From: Phlegmacium glaucopus
Lineage: Eukaryota > Basidiomycota > Agaricomycetes > Agaricales > Cortinariaceae
Length of the DNA stretch: 64,000 nt
Assembly (NCBI GenBank): GCA_015039465.1
Contig: MU130157.1
Location: forward strand, 321,186-385,185
Direction: 5' to 3'
Both the position numbers and the translations under genes were made by a program. The notes beneath the pieces were generated by a model that was given only the letters and a program-made list of their open reading frames with translations, had not been told where the DNA came from and ran no database searches. Positions 49,114 to 60,900 of the stretch are shown in pieces (within the stretch, counting starts at the first letter, position 1; the number at the start of each line of letters is the position of its first letter).

Positions 49114-49128
49114 GGTTATGGGCCCCGG
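49114..49128 (+). promoter_or_regulatory. Primer-binding site
   Basis: GGTTATGGGCCCCGG directly follows the 5' LTR. Its complement matches the anticodon stem-loop of initiator tRNA-Met (...GGGCCCAUAACC), the half-tRNA priming known from Drosophila copia and many fungal copia elements. Confidence 0.7.
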
Positions 49129-49169
49129 CCAAAATTATTAAAACATAACACTGTCAACCATATAATAAA

Positions 49170-51690
49170 ATGTCTTCGAACAATGGTAAACTACTCGAGT
49201 TCTTTGCGCACATTCCAAAGTTGGAAATCGACGGATCCAACTGGGTGATTTTCAAAGATCGATTCCTTTTTGCCGCAGCCGCTGCGTCCTTGAAAGGCCA
49301 TATAGATGGTACTGGAAAGCCACCAGTAGCTGTGCCTGCTATTCAAGTAGGAATGGAACCTTTAACGAAAGAGCAAAAGGAAGCATTAATTGAATATGAA
49401 AACTCATGAGTGAAATGGGAAATAGAAGAGAATATAGTCAAACAGGCATTGGTGTTGGTAATCCTGGACTCCCTTTTTATTGAAGTAAGGAGAAAGGAAA
49501 CGGTGGCGTTGATGTGGGATGCAGTCAAGGACCAAAGGGAAAAGAAATCCCATATGGTCACTGTGGACATGCATTGGAAGTTGCAGTCAGAGAAGTGTAC
49601 TGAGCAAGGAGACATTTGAGATCACCTCGTTAAACTGCAGATGATGTGAGAGGACTTAGCTTTGATGGGAGGTTTGATTTCCGATGAGGATTTTACCTCC
49701 GTCATACTAGGATCCATTCTGCAGTCGTACAATACATACATTGCTGCTATCACTGCTACGTCATCCCTACTCAATCAGACCCTGTCACCAACGAATTTGA
49801 TTGATGCAATCTGTGATGAGGCTGATCAACGTACCATAAAGAACCCGAAACCCAAAAAGGAAGGTCAGGATGTGGCTTTCGTAGCTGGCCAGTCCTCGGA
49901 AAAGGGAAAGAGGGGTGGTGAAGGATCCAGGAAGGCCAAAAAGGGGAAATGCTATAACTGTAAGAAAGTTGGACATTTCGCGAAGGATTGCTGGGGGCCG
50001 GTATAAATCGTTGTTTGTGTTGTTATAAAACACCAACCAGAGAGCAATGGACTAGTCTTTAAGTCAAAAGCCTCCCTGTTGTTCGTTTAGGGAAGGTGTA
50101 ACCTTGACTTGTATCACACAGAGGTAGGGAGCAAGAGTAGAGGTGAGGAGGATGAGGATGAATGAGGAAGAGTCTTCAGTAAGACTATAGCAGTTGACAG
50201 TGGGTTGACAGTAAAGGACTGAAAAAGCGAACTCAGAGGGGTTAAGGAAGAGGATGAGGAAGAATAAGAGGGAGTCTTCAGCAAGACTATAGTAATTGAC
50301 AGTGGGGATAGATTGACAGTTAAAGGACTGAAAAAGCGAACTTGAGGGAGGAATTCACTGGAATTCCACTGAGATGATGAATGTGGGGGGTAAGAATGAA
50401 TTGAACTGAACTACCTATCCTGGTACAAAAGAGCAGTATTTATACCCTAAGGATGAGGCTATGTAAAACAATAAAAAGAAACAAAGTACGCGCTGTCAAA
50501 GGAAGAAAGATAAAGAGAGGACAGCTGCGAGAAGAAAAGAACAATGGAAAAGAAAAGGAACAATAAAAAAATCTGTAAAGTGTCAAAGTGCGAGAGAAAA
50601 GAAAGGAAGGCAGTGTACATAGTCCAATAGCAAAAATATATCGACTCCATAGGCGTGTGGTCATGTCAAAATATGAAAGGTCCTGAGTCAACACTTGAAA
50701 GGCGCAGCCTTGTTCCCGAGAAAATACTACTTGCCCATGATCCCATGTCGCGCAGCCTTGATAACACTTGACACTCTGCGAGAATAATCCTCTGCTGCTG
50801 ATTCATCTGCAATTCCTGCTTAGTTGTGATCCTCCTGGACTTCCTAAATTGTCATAAAGAGGGTGGGAAGGCTTCAGGTACTGCGTGAATGATGGTTTTG
50901 GCAGTGAATGATAAGATAAGAGGTAGATAATTGAGGATAGGGGACTGAGTGAGATCCAGGAGCGAGGTATGGCAAGATAGATAGCTGAGGGGAAGACTTG
51001 TGGGTCCATAGCCACAACAACAATGACAAAGCCTTTGACATAATGGGAGATGTAGCTGATGTGTCCATAAACGGGCCGTTCTTGAAATGATGGGCCATAG
51101 ATGTGATCAAATGCGAGCCAATGACCGATGCGAATAGTAGATTGATTGCTTTGTTGTATCGCTAGCCAAGGAACAAATGGATGGTAGATGTTAAGGAGCA
51201 TGTCGATAGTGTAAATGATGGATAGCATAGTGGAAGACATTGAGGATATGATGAGCGATGAGGATGTTATCGTTGAACGAATGGTTTTGTTGACCAGGAA
51301 CGCGATTCAGGGCCGCTTCCAAAATAGGTAAGCAAATTCAAAGTCCGCTTATTTTCATGATGGCGACTTTTAAGCTTTCTTCTCACGCTACCAATCAGTA
51401 TTGGTGCGCGACACCGGGTGGAGGTTGCGAGGGTAAAGGACCAAAGCAAAAGGAGAAATATGACTCCAAAGGGAAAGGAAGTGGTGGCGGCAAAAGCAGA
51501 GGAAGAGGATGATGATTTAGATGGTGTATGGATGGTGACAGTGAATGATGATGATGATATTTGTGGATGGATTGATAAATGTGGCGGAGACACCGGGAAC
51601 GAGTATGAAATGTGGGCAGGGGATGAGATATCTACAGAAACTGATATATGGGTTGAAAACGGTATAAATTGTTGTGAGTGTTGTATATAA
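49170..51690 (+). pseudogene. Copia gag, interrupted by repeat copy 1
   Basis: The frame from ATG 49170 (MSSNNGKLLEFFAHIPKLEI) reads on through TGA codons at about 49407, 49617 and 49647 to the zinc knuckle CYNCKKVGHFAKDC (about 49951-49992). The repeat insertion starts at 50002. After it, from about 51414, the Gly/Lys-rich and acidic linker continues (GWIDKCGGDT) to about 51660, where the second repeat copy starts. One frameshift is needed in the linker. Confidence 0.75.
50002..51413 (-). repeat. 1.3-1.4 kb repeat, copy 1
   Basis: It begins TATAAAT and ends GCGCGACA on the plus strand, flanked by CCGG on both sides (49998-50001 and 51414-51417). On the minus strand it has a 145-codon frame (50803-51240) and, nearer the other end, GGGTATAAATAC, a TATA-like box. 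It is very similar to copies 2 and 3. It may be a solo LTR or a non-autonomous element. Not classified. Confidence 0.8.
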
Positions 51691-52994
51691 ACACTAATCA
51701 GAGATCAGTGGACCAGTCTTTAGGTCAAGAGACTCCCTGTTGTTCGTTTAGGGAAGGTGTAACCTTGACTTATAACACACTTGAAGGGTGATTGAGGGAC
51801 AGAGTAGAGATGAGAAGGATGAGGATGAAAGAGAAAGAGTCTTTGGTGAGACTTGAAAGGTGATTGAGGCAAGAGTAAAAGAAGAGGATGAGGATGAATA
51901 AGAGAGAGTCTTCAGCAAGACTATAGCAATTGACAGAAGGTTGACAGTAAAGGACTGAAAAAAGCGAACTTAGAGGGAGGAATTCACTGGAATTCCACTG
52001 AGATGATGACTGTAGGGGAGTAAGAATGAATTGGGCTGAACTACCTATCCTGGTACAAAAGAGCAGTATTTATACCCTAAGGATGAGGCTATGTAGAACA
52101 ATAAAAAAAGAAAGAAGTACGCGCTGTCAAAGGAAGAAAGATAAAGAGAGGACAGCTGCGAGAAGAAAAGAACAATGGAAAAGAAGAAGGAACAGTAAAA
52201 AAATCTGTAAAGTGTCAAAGTGTGAGAGAAAAGAAGAGAAGGCAGTGTACATAGTCCAATAGCAAAAATATATCGACTCCATAGGCGTGTGGTCATGTCA
52301 AAAATGTGAAAGGTCCTGAGTCAACACTTGAAAGGCGCAGCCTTGTTCCCGAGAAAACACTACTTGCCCATGATCCCATGTCGCGCAGCCTTGATAACAC
52401 TTGACACACTGTGAGAATAATCCTCTGCTGCTGATTCATCTGCAATTCCTGCTTAGTCGTGATCCTCCTGGACTTCCTAAATTGTCATAAAGAGGGTGGG
52501 AAGGCTTCATGTACCGCGTGAATGATGGTTTTGGCAGTGAATGATAAGATAAGAGGTAGATGAGTGAGGATAGGGGACTGAGTGAGATCCAGGAGCGAAC
52601 AACAATGACAAAACCTTGTACATAATGGGAGATGTAGTTGATGTGTCCATAAAGGGGCTGTTCTTGAAATGATGGACCAAAGATACAATCAAACGCGAGC
52701 CGATGACTGATGCGAATAGTAGATTGATCGCTTTGCTGGATCACTAACCAAGGAATGAATGGATGATATATGCTTAGGAGCATGTCGATAGTGAAAACGA
52801 TGGAGAGCATAGTGTGAGACATTGAGAGTATGATGAGCGATGAGGGTGATAACATTGAATGAATGATTTGTCGACCAGGAACGCGATTCAGGGCTGCTTC
52901 CAAAATAGGTAAGTGAATTCAAAGTCCGCTTATTTTCATGATGGCAACTTTTAAGCTTTCTTCTCACACTACCAATCAGTATTGGTGCGCGATA
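51663..52994 (-). repeat. 1.3-1.4 kb repeat, copy 2
   Basis: The same family and orientation as copy 1, between the gag linker and the protease site region of the copia element. It has a short internal duplication (GAGGATGAGGATGAA, 51820-51895) and an internal deletion near 52600. The host copia resumes at DSATRHMS. Confidence 0.8.
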
Positions 52995-55900
52995 GTGCGA
53001 CTCGCCACATGTCTCCCTACAAACAAAAATTCATAAATTATATTCCTATTCAAAGGAAAGGCCTTACTGCGGCTGACAGTGGTCATTTTGAAGCAATCAG
53101 AAAAGGGGACATGCGAATATCGATGCCAAATGGCAAATCCATGACAAAAATCCTTTTGAAGGATGTCCTATACGTGCCGAAAATGGGTATGACTTTGGTA
53201 TCTATCAGCAAGATAGATATAGCCGGTTATGCATCATTGTTTCATAAAAGACAATTATGGATCTTCTCATCTATGAAGGAAAAGAGGGTATTAGTGAAGA
53301 TACAAATGAGGAATGGACTGTACCGTGTCAAGCATGAGAAAGATGTGGAGGTAGTGGCAGCAGTAGTTCCCGAGGTGGTGTCAATTGAGAAGCTGCATCG
53401 TTTGATGGGCCATATAGCTCTGGAGGCTGCAAAGACATTAGTTCAAAAGAGAATGGTTGAGGGCTTCAAACTCGACGAGCCGAGTACGATGCCGAGTATT
53501 TGCGATTCCTGTGAATATGGGAAAGCACATAGGAAACCTATCAAAAAGGAATGCGAAGCTCCAAGGGCGGGAAAAATTGGTGATGAAGTCCATTCAGATG
53601 TTTGGGGACCATCTCCTGTCCAGACGATCAGTGGGAGGGAATATTATTTAACCTACACCAACGATCATTCCAGGTATTTGACCGTTTACCTTCAACATCT
53701 CAAAAGCAAAACATTTGCAAGCTATAAATGATATGAAGCATATCTTCTTCAAAAAAAAGGAGTTCATATCAAAAAACTCCATATGGATCGTGGGGGAGAG
53801 TATCTGAGCAAAGAATTTAATCAACATCTAGCAGAGAATGGGACTATATGAAACCTCACTGTTCATGATACACCAGAGCATAATGGAGTGGCTGAAAGAT
53901 TGAATCGTACTCTTCTGGAGAAAGTTTGAGCGATGTTACATGCCAGCGGGTTACCAAAATTCCTATGGGGTGAAGCGATTAATCATGCCGTTTACCTCAA
54001 AAATTGAACAGCGACCAAAGCACTCGATGGAAAAACTCCTTATGAAGTATTCCATGGTGCTAAACCAAATTTACGTGGTCTTCCAGAATTTGGCACCCGA
54101 GTATGGGTTCACGATCCAAATGGCAGTAAGTTGGATGGGAGGTCAGCTGTTGGGCGTTGGGTAGGTTTTGATGAAGACAGTAGTGGCCATCGGATTTATT
54201 TCCCCAAAACGCACACTGTTTCAATTCAATGATCAGTGAAATTCGACTCCGGAGAGGTGAATGTATACTTACCTTGAATTAGTCCAATTGAGGGGGAGTT
54301 GGAGAAATCGTCAATTGAACAATTGAGCAAGTCGCCGGGTCATGAAACTAAAAAATATTGTTGATCCCCTTGGAGACAATTTTGAGCGCTTACCAGAAAT
54401 GGAAGGTTGTCCAAAGCGTGCACGACAGGAGTCAGCGGCTATTCAACATCTTTGTATCGGTGAGGGAGTAATGAGTAACCTGCCTAGAGAACGTGGTCAT
54501 ATTCTGAAAGGGGTTCAGCGAGTTGACCTACCCAGAGTTGAGGAAGAGGTTGAGGAAGTTGAAGTTGTCCAGATGACCAAGTTGAATGAAACCGAGCCTG
54601 ATGTGCTGGAAGCTATGATAGCTGCGGCTGTTATTGGTCCTGAAGCGGATGAAGTTGAACCAACATATGAAGAGGCTCATAGGCAATCCGATTGGCCAGA
54701 GTGGAGGAAGGCTGTAGATGCTGAGTTGGAGAACTTAAAGGCGGCGGGAACCTGGGATATTGTTGAGAGACCAGAAAACACCAATGTAGTGGATTCCAAA
54801 TAGGTTTTTCGCCTAAAGAAGGATGCTGAGGGTCGAGTTGTGAAGCGGAAAGCTTGGCTTGTAGCTTGAGGATTCACCCAAGTATATGGGGTGGATTACT
54901 TCGAAACTTTGAGAACAAAGCTTAAAAGTCGCCATCATGAAAATAAGCGGACTTTGAATTTGCTTACCTATTTTGGAAGCAGCCCTGAATCGCGTTCCTG
55001 GTCAACAAAACCATTCGTTCAACGATAACCTCCTCATCGCTCATCATATCCTCAATGTCTTCCACTATGCTATCCATCATTTACACCATTGACATGCTCC
55101 TTAACATCTACCATCCATTCGTTCCTTGGCTAGCGATTCAACAAAGCAATCACTCTACTATTTGCATCGGTCATCGGCTCGCATTTGATCGCATCTATGG
55201 CCCATCATTTCAAGAACGGCCCATTTATGGACGCATCAGCTACATCTCCCATTATGTCAAAGGCTTTGTCATTGTTGTTGTGGCTATGGACCCACAAGTC
55301 TTCGCCTCAGCTATCTATCTTGCCATACCTCGCTCCTGGATCTCACTCAGTCCCCTATCCTCACTCATCTACCTCTTATCTTATCATTCACTGCCAAAAC
55401 CATCATTCACGCGGTACCTGAAGCCTTCCCACCCTCTTTATGACAATTTAGGAAGTCCAGGAGGATCACGACTAAGCAGGAATTGCAGATGAATCAGCAG
55501 CAGAGGATTATTCTCGCAGTGTGTCAAGTGTTATCAAGGCTGCGCGACATGGGATCATGGGCAAGTAGTATTTTCTCGGGAACAAGGCTGCGCCTTTCAA
55601 GTGTTGACTCAGGACCTTTCATATTTTTGACATGACCACACGCCTATGGAGTCGATATATTTTTGCTATTGGACTATGTACACTGCCTTCTTTTCTTTTC
55701 TCTCGCACTTTGACACTTTACAGATTTTTTTATTGTTCCTTTTTCTTTTCCATTGTTCTTTTCTTCTCGCAGCTGTCCTCTCTTTATCTTTCTTCCTTTG
55801 ACAGCGCGTACTTTTTTCTCTTTTTATTGTTTTACATAGCCTCATCCTTAGGGTATAAATACTGCTCTTTTGTACCAGGATAGGTAGTTCAGTTCAATTC

Positions 55901-57492
55901 ATTCTTACCCCCCACTTTCATCATCTCAGTGGAATTCCAGTGAATTCCTCCCTCAAGTTCGCTTTTTCAGTCCTTTACTGTCAACCCACTGTCAACTGCT
56001 ATAGTCTTACTGAAGACTCTTCCTCATTCATCCTCATCCTCCTCACCTCTACTCTTGCTCCCTACCTCTGTGTGATACAAGTCAAGGTTACACCTTCCCT
56101 AAACGAACAACAGGGAGTCTCTTGACCTAAGGTCTGGTCCACTGCTCTCTGGTTGGTGTTTATATACAACAACAACAACAATTTATACCGTTGCGAGGTT
56201 AGCATCAATTCAAACTATACTTGCCATTGCAGCTCGAAACAACTGGGAGATTGATATGTTTGATTTCCACTCAGCATACCTAAATGGTGTTTTAGATGAT
56301 GGTGAAGACATATACATGGAGCAACCACCGTATCATGAAGTAAAAGAACGCTCATGATATGTCGCCAAACTCAAGAAATCTTTGTATGGTCTCAAACAAG
56401 CTGGAAAAAGGTGGTATGATTCCCTGTGTCGCTCCCTAGCCGAAGTCGGATTTACAAGATACATGGCTGATCCAGCTGTTTTCTATGCTTGAGTTGGAAC
56501 AGATATAGTGGTGCTGGCGATTTACATTGATGATACAACAATTACTGGAAGTGATGAAAAGTTGATCAAGGAATTTAAAAGACGGATTGACAAGAAGTTC
56601 AAGATCACAGACCTTGGGTCTATCTCGTGGTTATTGGGACTATTGATCGAACGAAATTGTGCTACGTGAACATTATATATTTCACAAAAATCCTACATCA
56701 AGTCCATCATCCGTCGTTTTAATTTAGAGGATGCAAAATTGCTCACCATTCCGATTGACCCAAATATATTGCTATCAAAAGATCAGTGCCCTACAACAGA
56801 GGAAGGGAAAAGGGAGATGAAAAAGATTCCCTATCGCGAAGCAATTGGCGCTTTAAATTGGGTAGCGGTTGGATCTCACCCAGATATTTCGTTTGCCATG
56901 GGTCAACTAGCGCAGTTCATGGAGAACCCCAGGAGGAATCATTGGGAAGCATTAAAGTGAGTGCTGAGGTATCTGAAGGGTACAAAAGATTTGAAATTAG
57001 TCTACGGAAATACTGGGGACAAAGGCTTACAAGCTTTTGCCGATGCCGATGGAGCAAATCAAGAGCATCGACGAGCAATTTCTGGTTTCACCGTGTTAAT
57101 CAATGGGGGAGCCATGAGCTGGATGTTGAAGAAACAAGAGCTAGTAATGCTCTCAACTATGGAAGCAGAATATGTGGCTGCAACCCATGCTGCCAAGGAA
57201 CTTCTTTGGCTTCGCCGCTTACTTGGTGAAATCTTCCAGCCACTTAATCACCCCATATTACTCAATTGCGACAACCAATCAGCCATAGTGCTCGCACGCT
57301 CGGATGGGCAATTCCATGCCTGTACTAAGCACATCGATATTTGATGGCACTTCATCAAATTTTGTGTTGACAACGAAACCATCAACATTTCTTATTGTCC
57401 TACAGAAAATATGACAGTGGATATATTAACCAAACCGCTCTCAACCCAAAAGGTGAAGAAATTCACTGCTACTTTAGGTTTATTACCGGTTT
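52989..57492 (+). pseudogene. Copia pol (integrase, RT, RNase H), interrupted by repeat copy 3
   Basis: It reads DSATRHMSPY (protease end), the integrase zinc motif HRLMGH...CDSC, integrase core marks DVWGP, DRGGEYLS and NGVAERLNRTL, then RKAWLVA-GF and VDYFETL (RT start). It is split by repeat copy 3 and resumes ARLASIQTILAIAARNNWEID, KSLYGLKQAGKRWYDSL, YIDDTTITG (the YxDD catalytic site), ADADGANQEHRRAISGF and EAEYVAATHAAKE (RNase H). At least ten TGA codons stand where Arg (or Trp) is expected, and one TAG at 54801 stands for Trp in SKWVFRLKK. Frames between stops are otherwise intact. Confidence 0.85.
54910..56187 (+). repeat. 1.3-1.4 kb repeat, copy 3 (inverted)
   Basis: The inverse orientation to copies 1 and 2, from TGAGAACAAAGCTT to AATTTATA. 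It interrupts the copia RT between FET and the VARLAS motif. It keeps the 145-codon frame (55055-55492) and the TATA-like GGGTATAAATAC at 55853. It lacks about 28 bp present at the end of the other two copies. Confidence 0.8.
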
Positions 57493-57501
57493 GAGGGGGA
57501 G
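57493..57501 (+). promoter_or_regulatory. Polypurine tract
   Basis: GAGGGGGAG immediately before the 3' LTR. It primes plus-strand DNA synthesis in LTR elements. Confidence 0.75.
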
Positions 57502-57675
57502 TGTTGGAATCAAACCGATATACTATGTACTATGTATGATTAGGTAATGTCTTTCTTTATTCATATGTATACTAGTGTTACAATGTTTCTACTTCTGTAC
57601 TTGTATTTCATAGCTGCCACCTCATGTCTCATAATTAACTAGTTTCTTCCTACTTTCCCATCATTGCTGCTCACA
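57502..57675 (+). repeat. Copia 3' LTR
   Basis: 174 bp, nearly identical to 48940-49113, followed by the target duplication GAGAC. Confidence 0.92.
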
Positions 57676-58413
57676 GAGACCCAGAAATCATTGAACAAGC
57701 CTGTATCAACTCTGGCACAGACAGAAAATTCATTGACCAAAACTTTGTGAGAACACAAAAATTTACAATCAAAACCTTAAATGTTCCCATCAAAGTTTTT
57801 AACATTGACAGTACTCCCAACAAACAAGGCACAATCAAACATTATGTAAACCTTGAGATCAATGTACTTGGATGAAAGAGGATGAACTGACTTTTAGTCA
57901 CTGGATTAGGGAAACACAAAATCATTCTTGGAGCAACCTGGCTTAAAAAAAATAATCCCAAAATTGACTGGAAGAAAGAAATTCTCACATGGCATGAACC
58001 CAAACAAACCAAAATGAAACAAGAACCACCATGGAAACCAATTATTAGGACACCCTCTACTACTATTGAAGACAAAGATGATATGGAAGAATATCTTAAT
58101 CAAACTCAAAATCCCACCAATGATGAAGAAGAATCAATCTTATCATTTATCACTCAAATTACTGGCAAAACAGAAGAAGAATATTGGATCAATGCAAAAA
58201 CCTCTGCTTCACAAGATCTGGCTATGAAATATGATATAAAGCCTGACATTCCCATTGAAGAAATTGTACCACCTGAATACCATGAATTTCTAGATGTATT
58301 CAACAAAAATAAGGCTGACAGATTTCCTGAACCAAGATCCTGGGATCATAAAATTGAAATGAAACCAGACTTTCAACCAAAATCCTTTAAAATGTATAAC
58401 CTTACACTGGCAG
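57676..58413 (+). pseudogene. Ty3-type protease and start of RT
   Basis: It continues the Ty3 frame broken at 48939. The protease active site reads INSGT where IDSGA is usual, so the catalytic Asp is Asn. KHKIILGATWLKKNNPKIDW is the C-terminal protease motif. Two TGA codons lie near 57873 and 57888. The linker runs to the RT start at IPPEYHEF-like VPPEYHEFLDVF and FKMYNLTLA, where the next insertion begins. Confidence 0.75.
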
Positions 58414-58616
58414 TGTTACAACTTCGAACGGTTCAGATGGTTCTGACCATAAACAGTTGTATAAGAAGGATTCATTGGTTCAGTGAGCTCCAAAGAATAC
58501 CAAGAGATTGTTCTCGAGGGATTGTCTTTGAGAGTTTGAGGAAGTTCAAGAAGTAAAGTACCGAGTACGATTCTCAAGAATTAGCTGAGGTTTACATGAG
58601 TTGTAAATACAGTATT

Positions 58617-59076
58617 TAGTGATGTGAAAGGCTCGGCTTCAAAGCCGCAAGCCGTCGAGCCGAGCCGAGCCATGGGAAAGCCGTACCAACGGCTTTGACG
58701 GCCTACGGCTTGGGCTTCAGATTTTTCAGGCCGTGAGCCGCGGCTTAAGCACAGCCTGGGTCTGAGCCTCGAAATTCGCATTTTTGGCAGTCTTAAGGGG
58801 GGAATTTGAACTTTTGATGACTTAAAACAGCACTGTAACAGAGTGTAATTGATAATATTGCCATTGATAGTCATTTATGGTCATTTTTTAGTTTGATTTC
58901 ATACAAATTTTGTTGCCCTCATGTTCTCCCTTACCTTCTAACCGTGTGGGAAAAAGCCGCGGCCTGAGCCCCAGGCCGAGCCCAAGCCGTGCAAAGTTTT
59001 GGCCTACGGCTCGGGCCTGGCTTTTTAGAGGCCGTGTCAAGCCTAAGCCGAGCCGAGCCGAGCCGTAACATCACTA
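58617..59076. mobile_element. hAT-type MITE, 460 bp
   Basis: TAGTGATGT...ACATCACTA ends with a perfect 8-bp target duplication ACAGTATT (58609-58616 and 59077-59084). Subterminal regions are filled with GGCTCGGCTT/GAGCCGAGCC motifs, as common in hAT elements. It has no coding capacity. Confidence 0.85.
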
Positions 59077-59140
59077 ACAGTATTTATAGTAAATAGGAGG
59101 GTCATGCATAAGGTGAGGCATCCACATGTAAGAAGGTGTG

Positions 59141-59448
59141 TGTTAGGGGACACTCATTGTGTCTGCCCCTAGTTATGCTTAGCTACTCATACTTTCACTT
59201 TCACTCTACGATTGTATCACTTGCCGCGTTCCCCATCCTACCCTTTATGGACTCCCTCTTATTGTTGTAGTAGTTGACACTTCGCCAATGACATCATGAG
59301 ATGTCAGTTTCTATTCTCGTACTTATCACACGCACCCTACCTTCTATTATGTCCTAGCTGTATATAGTCGTCTTGGCTCACACGCTTGTAGTATATAGGT
59401 GTAAGGTGGTAATTCAACTTGGTTCCCGGGTCCTTACATTCCCTAACA
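59141..59448. mobile_element. Solo LTR, 308 bp
   Basis: TGTTAGGGGACAC to TTCCCTAACA with the 5-bp duplication GTGTG on both sides (59136-59140 and 59449-59453). It lies inside the LTR at 58414-59594. Confidence 0.8.
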
Positions 59449-59594
59449 GTGTGCATAGGTAATAATAGGTGAAACAATGAAAAGGAAGAGGTAAACATGT
59501 GTGGACGGAAATGAAAGGAAGGAGTGTGGTGCATGTAAGTGAAACGAGCATGTGTTTGGAGGAGTTAAGAAAAGAAAAATAATAGTTCGTAACA

Positions 59595-60019
59595 GGCAGA
59601 ACAAATTGAATTGGACAAATTCCTCAGAGAAAACCTTGACCATGGATATATTTGAAAACCAAAATCCCCAATGGCATCACCTTTCTTTTTTGTATCCAAG
59701 AAAGATGGAAAACTTTGACCTTGTCAAGATTATTGATATTTGAATGATCATACAATCAAAAATGCTTAGCCACTCCCACTTATCACTGAAATCATGGATA
59801 AACTCAAAGGCATGACTTTTTTCACTAAGTTTGATGTCCTGAGAGGTTACAACAATGTCCAGATTGCTAAAGGAGATGAATGGAAAGCTGCATTCAAAAC
59901 AAATTGAGGATTATTTGAACTGACAGTAATGTTCTTTGGGATGTGTAATTCACTGGCAAGATTTCAAGCAATGATGAATTCAATCTTTGAAGATTTCATA
60001 GAAGGCAATTACATCATTG
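59595..60019 (+). pseudogene. Ty3-type RT, N-terminal part
   Basis: After the duplicated GGCAG the frame reads EQIELDKFLRENLDHGYI, then SPMASPFFFV, DYxYLND, PLPLI, FFTKFDVLRGYNN, FKTN-GLFELTVMFFGM and FEDFIEGNYII. TGA codons stand at several Arg positions (for example GYI-KP, GKL-PCQDY-YL, KTN-GLF), plus one TAG at about 59767. Confidence 0.8.
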
Positions 60020-60402
60020 TAGTGTTGTTGAGGCTGGCTTGAGCACTTTTAGTATTTTTCAAATAACATGACACCATGTACTCTAATTGCTAAGTGTTGG
60101 GAAATGACCCCCTGGCTTATAGGGTCTTTGATATGTATAAATATTTATAAAAATTTATGTGATTTATTGGAATTGATATTTCCATCAAGCCATTTGGTCA
60201 AGTGGCCAGCTTGAAGCCACTTGACAAATGGCTTGATGGCAATATAAATTCCAATAAATCATATAAATTTCTATAAATATTTATACATATCAAGGACCCT
60301 ATAAGCTGGGGGGTCATTTCCCAACACTAAGCAATTTAGAGTACATGGTGTCATGTTATTTGCAAAATACTAAAAGTGCTCAAGCCAGCCTCAACAACAC
60401 TA
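60020..60402. mobile_element. Palindromic hAT-type MITE, 383 bp
   Basis: TAGTGTTGTTGAGGCTGGCT and its inverse form arms of about 190 bp that pair across almost the whole element. The 8-bp duplication CATCATTG is perfect (60012-60019 and 60403-60410). It interrupts the RT between NYII and VYMDD. Confidence 0.9.
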
Positions 60403-60651
60403 CATCATTGTTTACATGGACGACATCTTAATCTTTGCAAAGAACAAAAAAGGTCTTGAAGAAATCACAAAAAAGGTTCTACAATGTCTACAGGAAAATG
60501 ATCTCTATTTGAAACCAAAGAAATGTGAATTCAATAAGAAGACAGTCAAATATCTTGGCATGATCATTGAAGAAGGCAAAATCTCTATGGATCCAACTAA
60601 ACTCAAAGGAATCTGGGATTGGCCAACTCCTACTACTGTTAAAGAAGTATG
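60403..60651 (+). pseudogene. Ty3-type RT catalytic segment
   Basis: It reads VYMDDILIFAKN, the YxDD polymerase site, then LKPKKCEF, VKYLGMII and WPTPTTVKEV. No stop lies in this segment. It ends at GTATG, the target site of the next LTR. Confidence 0.85.
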
Positions 60652-60900
60652 TGTTAGGGCAACCTACATGTAAGAGGAGATGGGACTCTAGGGAGAGTAG
60701 ATAGTCTATAAAGACTAGGTAACAGTAGCAACAAGCTAGCAAAGTAGGGTTCCGGTGAATAATGAGATAAGGACAGTAATTACCTACTACTCAAAATAAG
60801 GTGGTAGCCAAACAGTAGTAAATAAGTATGTAAGCAAGTCGAAATAAGGATAAAATATAAACAGTAAATATGGTATATACCTCAGGGTTATCCCCTGACA
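60652..60900. mobile_element. Solo LTR, 249 bp
   Basis: TGTTAGGGC to CCTGACA with the 5-bp duplication GTATG (60647-60651 and 60901-60905). Its end sequence resembles the LTR at 59141-59448, so it may be a related family. Confidence 0.8.

Larger units (their letters stand above)
48940..57675 (+). mobile_element. Ty1/copia-type retrotransposon inserted in the Ty3 element
   Basis: Two 174-bp LTRs (48940-49113 and 57502-57675) begin TGTTGGAATC, end GCTCACA, and differ at only a few sites. AAGAC (48935-48939) and GAGAC (57676-57680) are the 5-bp target duplication with one mismatch. The internal region encodes gag and pol in the order protease, integrase, RT, RNase H, as in Pseudoviridae-type elements. 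It is enlarged by three copies of a 1.3-1.4 kb repeat. Numerous TGA codons in pol mean that it is not active. Confidence 0.9.
58414..59594 (-). mobile_element. LTR inserted in Ty3 RT, itself hosting a MITE and another LTR
   Basis: TGTTACAACTTCG at 58414 and GTTCGTAACA ending at 59594 are inverted ends. GGCAG is duplicated on both sides (58409-58413 and 59595-59599). Read on the minus strand it resembles the Ty3 5' LTR at 46979-47415. Without the two nested insertions it is about 400 bp, so it is a solo LTR of a related element. Confidence 0.8.
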
